Origin: Deltaproteobacteria bacterium GWA2_38_16
GTDB lineage: Bacteria; Bdellovibrionota; JACOXK01; 2-02-FULL-40-11
Assembly (NCBI GenBank): GCA_001797335.1
Contig: MGPE01000008.1
Coordinates: 156,383-220,382, forward strand
Direction of reading: 5' to 3'
Length of the DNA stretch: 64,000 nucleotides
Below the pieces are notes generated by a model. It searched no databases. It was not told where the DNA came from and was given only the letters and a program-made list of their open reading frames with translations. Shown here one piece after another: positions 20,108-27,224 of this stretch. Both the position numbers and the translations under genes were made by a program. The number at the start of each line of letters is the position of its first letter. The stretch's first letter is position 1.

Positions 20108-20528
20108 TGGAATTCTCAAAAAACATGAGACCAATGAAAAGGAGATATATGATCTATTTAGTATTGTGGATCGCGATCTTGAAGATGCAGCTGTTCCAAA
20201 TTTGAGTACAGATCGACGTTTTGCAATCATTTATAATGCCGTACTCCAAGCCGTGACGGCATTGCTACATTGTGAAGGATATCGAATCAGTGGATTTGGA
20301 CACCATGCCAATACATTTCTTTTTTTAAAGCATTATAACAAAGAGGAGTTCAAAGATGAGGCTGCGTATTTTGACCAGTGTCGTTCGAAAAGAAACCTAA
20401 CGGATTATGATTATGCAGGCTCAATATCAGAGACAGAATGTGAGGAGTTTTTAAAAGAAGCTATGCAATTTATTGAAAATATAAAAAGAATTTTGATTGA
20501 GAAATATCCACAATTTTATAGTGGATAG
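20082..20528 (+). CDS. HEPN-like protein paired with MNT protein
   Basis: Small alpha-helical ORF overlapping MNT gene; CRSKRNLTDYDYAG variant of the HEPN Rx4-6H region; terminal helices. Confidence 0.7.
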   Translation: MSLKNLLNNGILKKHETNEKEIYDLFSIVDRDLEDAAVPNLSTDRRFAIIYNAVLQAVTALLHCEGYRISGFGHHANTFLFLKHYNKEEFKDEAAYFDQCRSKRNLTDYDYAGSISETECEEFLKEAMQFIENIKRILIEKYPQFYSG

Positions 20529-20558
20529 ATCAGTTGTTCATCATAGAATATTTAAGCA

Positions 20559-20633
20559 CGGGGTGTAGCGCAGCCTGGCTAGCGCGCTTCGTTCGGGACG
20601 AAGAGGTCGGCGGTTCAAATCCGCCCACCCCGA
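20559..20633 (+). tRNA. tRNA-Pro(CGG)
   Basis: CGGGGTGTAGCGCAGCCTGGCTAGCGCGCTTCGTTCGGGACGAAGAGGTCGGCGGTTCAAATCCGCCCACCCCGA: acceptor CGGGGTG/CACCCCG, anticodon stem CTTCG/CGAAG with loop TTCGGGA, T arm GGCGG TTCAAAT CCGCC. Confidence 0.93.
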
Positions 20634-22306
20634 AATTTTGTCAAGGTATTCGAAACGGAATTTAAATTTTTTTTAAGCTGGTCATCCTGTGGCCAGCTTC
20701 TGTCTCTCTGAGGCGAAGGGGCTTGCCCCGCAGCCGAAGAGTCCCTTTGTAATATGTCCAACTGACGTTCTACAGTGTCTTTTTCTGTGTAGTAATATGC
20801 CTCGATTTCTTCTTTTTTGACAACAATTTTATAAATAACAGATCGTAGAAGTCTTTTTTGAAGCTCACTGGAAGCATCTTCTAGGTGGAGAAGAATTGTT
20901 TTTAGGTATTGGAGATAAATTTGAGGTTCAATGACATCGATTTGGGTCAGGAGCTCAGTTTCAAGACGATTTAAATCTTCTTCATATTTTTTTTTCTGAT
21001 TCTCAAGCTCTGAGAGCCTGGTATAGAGAGTAACGGAGTTTTTATTGGCAGCTTCATTTTCAAGGTGGGATAGGAGAATTTTAATTTTATATTCATGGTG
21101 TTCTATGAGTTTCTTTTGTTCATCAATTTTTTCTTTAATGTAAATAGATTTGTGGTCCTTTTTGGCTTGGTCAATAAAATTTGAAACAACCTGGGGGCGG
21201 TTGATTAGTTCTTTTATCCTATGGATGATTGCTTTTTCTAATGGAATAGCCCTTACACATCCAAGAGGGCAATGACATCCTGGATTTTGGGTGGTTGAGT
21301 TTCTTCTAATTTGACTGCCATGGTCATAATAAAAGTACTTTCCATTTCTTCCGTAGGAACTTTTTCCGACTAAAGCTTCTCCACATATGGAGCAGGTTAG
21401 GATCCCAGATAATAGGTAAGGATGCCTCTTATAACTATTGGGTTTATACTTGTCTTTATTTTCTAAAAGTTTCTTTTTTACTTCCCAGAAAATATTTTCT
21501 GAGATGAGAGGAGGCCATTGGGCATCGACATAATGAACTTTCCCGTCTTCTTCATAGGTTCTTTTGGCGATATAAACTGGATTGGTAAGGATTCGATGAA
21601 GAGTATGGGCTTCAAAGTGGGGGAGACCTACTCTATATTTTCCACCCCCAACACGAATTTTTTTGGGAGTAAATCCTCTTTGATTTAAGGACTTGGCTGC
21701 TTGAGCTAAGGATCCTTCATTTAAAAAAGTATGGAAGCATTCTGTAACGGTCTTGACCTCTTCATCTACAATTTTAAGTCTTCCCTTGTGATCTGGATCG
21801 AAAGTATAGCCCAGAGGAGCTGTTCCTCCATTTCTAAGCCCTCTTTTAATACGTGAACGAAAATTGGCCTTTAATCGTTCGGAGGTTTGCTGGCGTTCAA
21901 ACTGAGCAAAGTTCATCATCGTGTGCATCATCATTTCTCCAGCAGCCGTCGTAGTATCAAATTGCTCTCTCAACGATAATATTTGACATTGGTGCTCTTT
22001 AAAAAGCTCAAGCATATTGCAAAAATCAAGACTTGATCTGGAGAGACGAGAAAATTCGGTCACCATAACAAGATCAAAGAGATGGCTTTTAATGCCGATC
22101 AACATTTTTTGAAGTTCCGGGCGATTGGTATCTTTTCCACTTTTTCCTTCTTCAATGAAGACAGCTACAATTTTTCCCCACGGGGTGGACTCACTTCTTC
22201 GATTCACATACTCACGAAGACGCTGTTCTTGGGATTTGAGGGATCCTTCTTTAATCTGAGCTTGTTCTTCCGTTGAAACACGAATGTATAGGGCAATGCG
22301 TTTCAT
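20615..22306 (-). CDS. Large serine recombinase (resolvase + Recombinase + zinc ribbon + coiled coil)
   Basis: MKRIALYIRVSTEEQAQIKEGSLKSQEQRLREYV, EFSRLSRSSLDFCNMLELF, RLKANFRSRIKRGLRNGGTAPLGYTFD, zinc ribbon LTCSICGEALVGKSSYGRNGKYFYYDHG...C. Confidence 0.94.
   Translation of the reverse strand: MKRIALYIRVSTEEQAQIKEGSLKSQEQRLREYVNRRSESTPWGKIVAVFIEEGKSGKDTNRPELQKMLIGIKSHLFDLVMVTEFSRLSRSSLDFCNMLELFKEHQCQILSLREQFDTTTAAGEMMMHTMMNFAQFERQQTSERLKANFRSRIKRGLRNGGTAPLGYTFDPDHKGRLKIVDEEVKTVTECFHTFLNEGSLAQAAKSLNQRGFTPKKIRVGGGKYRVGLPHFEAHTLHRILTNPVYIAKRTYEEDGKVHYVDAQWPPLISENIFWEVKKKLLENKDKYKPNSYKRHPYLLSGILTCSICGEALVGKSSYGRNGKYFYYDHGSQIRRNSTTQNPGCHCPLGCVRAIPLEKAIIHRIKELINRPQVVSNFIDQAKKDHKSIYIKEKIDEQKKLIEHHEYKIKILLSHLENEAANKNSVTLYTRLSELENQKKKYEEDLNRLETELLTQIDVIEPQIYLQYLKTILLHLEDASSELQKRLLRSVIYKIVVKKEEIEAYYYTEKDTVERQLDILQRDSSAAGQAPSPQRDRSWPQDDQLKKNLNSVSNTLTKFRGGRI
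20626..20640. repeat. Left attachment-site repeat (attL core)
   Basis: CACCCCGAAATTTTG, identical to 27187-27201. Confidence 0.75.
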
Positions 22307-22476
22307 AAAGGGGTCTCCTTTTTTAAATTGTTACTATTTAAATTATTTTGGACGGATTCTTTTAATCGGTATTGGTAATATAATTCATAGAGGATTTGAG
22401 AAGTCTCGTCCACTCTTTTTTGATGATCGGAAACTTCAACAGGAATAAAAGTAATTTTGATTTCTTTTTTGTCCAT
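22303..22476 (-). CDS. Small protein translationally coupled to the serine recombinase
   Basis: 57 aa MDKKEIKITFIPVEVSDHQKRVDETSQILYELYYQYRLKESVQNNLNSNNLKKETPL; TGA overlaps recombinase ATG (ATGA). Confidence 0.6.
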   Translation of the reverse strand: MDKKEIKITFIPVEVSDHQKRVDETSQILYELYYQYRLKESVQNNLNSNNLKKETPL

Positions 22477-22564
22477 AAACTTTTCCCCTAAATATTCTAT
22501 GAAAAGATCCCCTAAATGGGATTTAAACGTCTAAAAACAAGTCCTATAAAAAACTCAATTGATA

Positions 22565-23425
22565 TTAAGTAGTTGTGTTTTTCTCTTTATCGTCTTTGTT
22601 TCCGTAAAGAGGGGGTATAAGGGGGGTATGTGCCACTGCATCATTAAACCTTTTAAAAAGCTCCCTAAAAGTGAATGATTTTCCTTTTCCAGTATAGATG
22701 GGACAGTCAAAGGGTTGATTGACGAGTAAATCTAATTCAACAAACAAAATATTTTCTAGAAGGAGCTGCTGTTTATTCTTAATAAGCTGCTTTATGAAGA
22801 AGTTTCTGTAATTTATATTTTCAAAGACGTAGAGGTATTTGTCGTAGACCGTTTTTAAGTCCTTGGTCATCAGATAAAATCGCTCTTCGTATCGCTTTGG
22901 AGATTGAATATTGAGTTCTAGCTCGATGGCTAAATTGAGTTTTAGGGGCTCTTTAACCATCATCAGAGCATCTGGGATTAAATATTTGTCATAGGGATGG
23001 GATCTCTCTAATTCAGCACGAATTTCATTTTCAGTCTTGTAGGTGATCTTGTCAGACAGGGTAGAAAGAGCACAGAAAATATCAACAAGACCCAGGTCAT
23101 GAGGAATTTGGTGATTATAAACCCTTTGGTTTTGACCTTTATTTTCTAAGGCTTGATCCGTTTTTCCAATAGTGAGTAACCCTTTTAAAGTAATGAGGTA
23201 GAAGTTTTGGGCGCCATAGGTCAACCCATGGCGCCTCAAATATCCTTGGCTCTCAAGCATCCGAACCCGTCTATAACAAGAGATTCTCTTTTGATTTGAA
23301 AAAAGGATCTTGTGGATTTGTCCAATGGTCACAAGTCTAAACCGATGGATCAAATGTAAGATGTCCTTATCTCTTTTTTGGATCCGAAGACGGAATTTTA
23401 AATACCGAGCCTTGGCAACCTTCAT
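22565..23425 (-). CDS. Replication-relaxation family-like protein
   Basis: N-terminal winged HTH (LHLIHRFRLVTIGQIHKILFSNQKRISCYRRVRMLESQGYLRR), HDLGLVDIFCAL, PDALMMVKEPLKLNLAIELELNIQSPKRYEERF. Confidence 0.75.
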   Translation of the reverse strand: MKVAKARYLKFRLRIQKRDKDILHLIHRFRLVTIGQIHKILFSNQKRISCYRRVRMLESQGYLRRHGLTYGAQNFYLITLKGLLTIGKTDQALENKGQNQRVYNHQIPHDLGLVDIFCALSTLSDKITYKTENEIRAELERSHPYDKYLIPDALMMVKEPLKLNLAIELELNIQSPKRYEERFYLMTKDLKTVYDKYLYVFENINYRNFFIKQLIKNKQQLLLENILFVELDLLVNQPFDCPIYTGKGKSFTFRELFKRFNDAVAHTPLIPPLYGNKDDKEKNTTT

Positions 23426-23865
23426 GAAGGATTAGCCTCATCATTTTCTGAGGTTTCCATCCCAAGTTTTTCAAAGATGGTCTCTTGAGTTTCAGGTTTT
23501 AGGTTTTTGAAGAATAAATGAATATCTCTCAGGCGCTGTTTAAGATCACCCTTATCAGCCTCTGTGCTCTCAATACGTCTATTTAAACGTTCACATTCGG
23601 CCTTAAGATCTGCTATTTCTTTTTCCTTCGCTTTGATTTCTCGATCATGTGCATCAGATACAAGGTTAGCAGCAATAACAGCCGAAAAGATCGCAGCAGT
23701 AATTCCTATACCTACTGACACAGCCTTCCAGCCCCAATAAATTACAACTACAGCTATGATGAGCAAAATGATAATGACAAAGATCCAAAATCCGACACCA
23801 ATATCTTCGTTTTTGTTATTTTCCATGATTCCTCCTTCAGGGTGTTGATTTATTTCTATAATCAA
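23422..23865 (-). CDS. Small membrane-anchored coiled-coil protein of the mobile element
   Basis: Two hydrophobic segments (VGFWIFVIIILLIIAVVVIYWGW; VSVGIGITAAIFSAVIAANLV) then coiled coil KEKEIADLKAECERLNRRIESTEADKGDLKQRL. Confidence 0.6.
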   Translation of the reverse strand: MIIEINQHPEGGIMENNKNEDIGVGFWIFVIIILLIIAVVVIYWGWKAVSVGIGITAAIFSAVIAANLVSDAHDREIKAKEKEIADLKAECERLNRRIESTEADKGDLKQRLRDIHLFFKNLKPETQETIFEKLGMETSENDEANPS

Positions 23866-23976
23866 AAAGTATGCCAGTTGTTGAAAATAAATTGTTATTT
23901 TTTTTAAGGTGTTGAAATAATTAAGAAATTTTTTATTTGATAAAAAAATCCCAAAAAAAATCAGGTGGTTTTTCGA

Positions 23977-24103
23977 AAAAATTTACGAATTTAAGCCAAA
24001 TCATTCGCAAAAATTTACGAATGTAAAAAATGCTGTAATCCTGAATAGATAGATTTCGTTTCCAATGAAACTAGTGAAGAGGGTATCGTAAAAATTTACG
24101 AAT
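23977..24103. repeat. Iteron-like direct repeats AAAAATTTACGAAT (3 copies)
   Basis: Copies at 23977-23990, 24009-24022, 24090-24103; last is embedded in TCGTAAAAATTTACGA palindrome. Confidence 0.6.
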
Positions 24104-24311
24104 TAAAGACTTCAACTTATTTTTATATGGCTTTATTCATTCATCGAAATTTCGTGGATATTTTGAAACTTCCGAATTGCATGATATGTAGAAGTTAGGA
24201 CAGTGTCTGACATTTTTCGAAGCCCCATTTTGTACCGCGGCTAGATTGACATGTGCTCCAAACATAAATCTTTATTTTGAATCAATTTGAAGTATTATTG
24301 ATTTTCTATTT

Positions 24312-24935
24312 ATGAAAAAGAAGATGCAGGACATTGTAAAACAAGGCTATGAAAAGGGTGATTATGAAAAAACCTTTAGGCAAAACAAGCAGCCAAATAC
24401 TTTTGAAAAAGGGAGGCTTGATGCTTTCCTGCAAGAACTGCCTAAAAATGCAAAAGTTCTTGACCTGGGTTGTGGCATCGGGATTCCTTTCGATAAGTAT
24501 TTGGTTGATAGAGGTATCAAAGTAAAAGGCATTGATATTTCAAAAAAACATGTGGAAATGGCAAGAAAAAATGTTTCTGAAACTGAATTTATTGAAGGTG
24601 ATTTTTCAGAAATAAACTTCGATGAGAAAAGTTACGATGGTATTTTAGCTCTGTATTCAATTTTTCACATTCATCGAGATCAACATAAAAACTTGCTTGA
24701 AAAGGTTTATAAAACTTTAAAGGATGGTGGGGTTACAATGATAACATTTGGAACATCAGGCTCAGAATATGGAGAAGAAGATAACTTTTGTGGTTCAAAA
24801 ATGGCTTGGAGCACATTTGAGCCAGAAACGTATAAACAATTTTTTCAGGAAATTGGATTTAAAGTGATCGAGGAAAAATACGAAGGCAATCCTGGCGACG
24901 AAGAATATCATTACTGGGCATTGGTTAGAAAATGA
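24312..24935 (+). CDS. Class I SAM-dependent methyltransferase
   Basis: AKVLDLGCGIGIPFDKYLVDRGIKVKGIDISKKHVEMARKN, SYDGILALYSIFHI. Confidence 0.88.
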   Translation: MKKKMQDIVKQGYEKGDYEKTFRQNKQPNTFEKGRLDAFLQELPKNAKVLDLGCGIGIPFDKYLVDRGIKVKGIDISKKHVEMARKNVSETEFIEGDFSEINFDEKSYDGILALYSIFHIHRDQHKNLLEKVYKTLKDGGVTMITFGTSGSEYGEEDNFCGSKMAWSTFEPETYKQFFQEIGFKVIEEKYEGNPGDEEYHYWALVRK

Positions 24936-24954
24936 AAGAATTAACAAGTAAAAC

Positions 24955-25022
24955 GTAGCTACATATATAATATATTTAATTATAAAATAGTTGATTTTGT
25001 AGCTACAATATAGTACACTATA
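24955..25022. promoter_or_regulatory. Palindromic operator region of the BrnT-like TA pair
   Basis: GTAGCTAC at 24955-24962 and 24999-25006; TATAGT-AC-ACTATA inverted repeat 25009-25022. Confidence 0.5.
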
Positions 25023-25033
25023 CGTGTGGAATT

Positions 25034-25330
25034 ATGGTACAGGTTTCTAAGTTTAAATGGCTTGAGTTTGAGTGGGATGAGCATAATACGGAGGAGTTGC
25101 AACGACACTCGGTGTTCCCTACCGAAACAGAAGAATGCTTCTACAATGAGCATGAGGTATTTAGAAATAAAAGGAAGCCCAAACGAAAATATGAAACCTA
25201 TAAGCTTATTGGAAAAACCAATGCAGGAAAAAAGTTACTACTCATATTTTTTGTGAAGGAAAAATCAACAGTTCGATCATCGCAAGGAGCCGTGGCTCTT
25301 ATAAGAGTCATTACAGGATGGGAGGTATAA
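25034..25330 (+). CDS. BrnT-like toxin
   Basis: FKWLEFEWDEHNTEELQRHSVFPTETEECFYNEHEVFRNKRKPKRKYETYKLIGKTNAGKKLLLIFFVKE... matches BrnT layout; followed by RHH-like antitoxin. Confidence 0.65.
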   Translation: MVQVSKFKWLEFEWDEHNTEELQRHSVFPTETEECFYNEHEVFRNKRKPKRKYETYKLIGKTNAGKKLLLIFFVKEKSTVRSSQGAVALIRVITGWEV

Positions 25331-25333
25331 TCT

Positions 25334-25597
25334 ATGAAACAACCATCAAAAAAAGAACTTGAAGAGTTAAAAAAAGAAGCTCTTCAAAAAGAAAATTGGG
25401 AAAAAGTGGAAGGCTTCCAAGCAACACGGCCTACTTCTATTCGTTTGCCAGATAAAATGATTCACGATCTTCAATATTTGGCCCAAATACGAGGTGAAAA
25501 GAGTTATCAAAAATTACTCAAAAATTGGGTTACAGAAAAAGTAAGCTATGAAATGGAATTAGTTTCTCTAGCTAAAAAGAAGAAAACAGGAACATAA
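25334..25597 (+). CDS. CopG/RHH-like antitoxin
   Basis: TRPTSIRLPDKMIHDLQYLAQIRGEKSYQKLLKNWVTEKV. Confidence 0.65.
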   Translation: MKQPSKKELEELKKEALQKENWEKVEGFQATRPTSIRLPDKMIHDLQYLAQIRGEKSYQKLLKNWVTEKVSYEMELVSLAKKKKTGT

Positions 25598-25921
25598 TTT
25601 TTCATATATCACTTTCAAAAAATATCTTCTCTATCCTTAATGAATAAAAATGCTCTCTTTCATCTTAGATCAGTAATGACGAGGTTTTAAAATTCCATAA
25701 AAATATTAAGCAGAAAACAGACCACTCAGATGCTGACTTATGGAAGAACGGGGTTTTTCATGATCGGTAGTGATGGCCATGGCTCAAGAGCTTTCTGGGT
25801 GGCCATTGTTTGCATCTTGATAGCCATTTTGTGGATATTAAATCCACATTGGGTTCCAACTGTTAGGAAAATTAATAAAAAGAATAATTCAAACCATAGT
25901 TTAAGCATAAGCACCTCCTAA

Positions 25922-25954
25922 GAGATCCTTCGGCCCTTTGGGCCTCAGGATGAC
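25922..25954. repeat. GTCATCC-type palindromic repeat
   Basis: GAGATCCTTCGGCCCTTTGGGCCTCAGGATGAC. Confidence 0.5.
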
Positions 25955-26125
25955 CGGGCCAAAAGAGCCTCAGGACTTTTTACTTTTATCCGTCCAAGGG
26001 AACTTGTCCCTTGCCAATACCGGTGCGTATACCGTACACTCACCCCGATTCTATGGTCCATACCGGACAGATCTTGCAATAATCGGATCATAATGATACG
26101 ATTATACTATAGAAATGATACGATT

Positions 26126-27181
26126 ATGGTGCAAATAAGTCAAAGACAGCAAAAAATACTCCTCCTCATGCTTGATCGTGGAGTCAAGACAACTTCAACG
26201 ATTCAAGCTGAAATTGTACGAGGTGGGGACATCGTATCTCTTGTTACCATTAAGCGCGAGATTAAAAAGATGCTTAAAAAGGGATTGCTGCTTCCCAGGG
26301 GATCTGGTCGTTCCAGAAGTTATGAGGTGAGTACATTGGCCAAGATTTTTATCAATATTCCTGCCCGTACTTATTGTGAGCAGGAGCCGGACAAGCGTTT
26401 TGGTTCATCGCACTTTAATTTTGATCTATTTACATCTTTTCCAAATAACATTTTTTCAGAACATGAACTTAATATATTAAATAAAGCTACCACCGAGTAT
26501 TATCGGCGTACGAAAACACTGTCATTGACAATAGAAAAAAAAGAACTTGAGCGTCTTGTCATTGAGCTTTCATGGAAATCCTCGCGTATTGAGGGTAACA
26601 CCTATACACTTCTTGATACAGAAAAATTGATCTTAGAACACAAAGAAGCTCTTGGGCATGACAAAAAAGAAGCGCGCATGATCTTGAATCACAAAGATGC
26701 ATTTAGTTATATTCACGAAAACAAATCTCAATTTTTAACTCTCTCTAAGAGAAATTTGCAAGATTTACACGCGATTATCACTAAAGATTTGAGTGTTGAA
26801 AAGGGTTTCAGAAAACATCCCGTTGGGGTGGTTGGTTCAAAATATCAGCCTCTAGATAATGTCCATCAGATTATGGATGCTATAGAAAAACTTTCTTTTT
26901 TTATCTCAAGTGCCCAAACACCCTATGTGAAAGCTCTTGTGGCGCTTTTGGGTATTAGCTACATTCAACCCTTTGAAGATGGTAACAAGCGCACGTCGCG
27001 TCTAATGGCGAACGCCCTTCTGATGGCTCACAACATGGCACCGCTTTCATATCGCAGTGTAAATGAGCAGGAATATCGCGATGCTATCCTTGTATTTTAT
27101 GAAGTCAATTCTATCATTCCATTCAAAAGGATTTTCATCGATCAGTATGATTTTGCTGCAAGAAATTATGCAGTAAAATAG
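26126..27181 (+). CDS. HTH-Fic family protein with variant catalytic motif (QPFEDGNKRTSR)
   Basis: N-terminal winged HTH; inhibitory-helix-like SSRIEGN; SYIQPFEDGNKRTSR in place of HPFxxGNGRxxR. Confidence 0.88.
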   Translation: MVQISQRQQKILLLMLDRGVKTTSTIQAEIVRGGDIVSLVTIKREIKKMLKKGLLLPRGSGRSRSYEVSTLAKIFINIPARTYCEQEPDKRFGSSHFNFDLFTSFPNNIFSEHELNILNKATTEYYRRTKTLSLTIEKKELERLVIELSWKSSRIEGNTYTLLDTEKLILEHKEALGHDKKEARMILNHKDAFSYIHENKSQFLTLSKRNLQDLHAIITKDLSVEKGFRKHPVGVVGSKYQPLDNVHQIMDAIEKLSFFISSAQTPYVKALVALLGISYIQPFEDGNKRTSRLMANALLMAHNMAPLSYRSVNEQEYRDAILVFYEVNSIIPFKRIFIDQYDFAARNYAVK

Positions 27182-27186
27182 ATTCT

Positions 27187-27201
27187 CACCCCGAAATTTT
27201 G
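27187..27201. repeat. Right attachment-site repeat (attR core)
   Basis: CACCCCGAAATTTTG, identical to 20626-20640. Confidence 0.75.
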
Positions 27202-27224
27202 GTCAAAAAATTAATGGTTTTCAT

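Larger units (their letters stand above)
20626..27201. mobile_element. Serine-recombinase integrative element inserted at the tRNA-Pro 3' end
   Basis: 15-bp direct repeats CACCCCGAAATTTTG at 20626-20640 (tRNA 3' end) and 27187-27201; contents are recombinase, replication-relaxation-like protein, TA pair, MTase, Fic. Confidence 0.8.

Noticed and set aside
25730-25921. 63-aa ORF with one TM segment
   Set aside because: Weak start context, no recognisable family; left unannotated.
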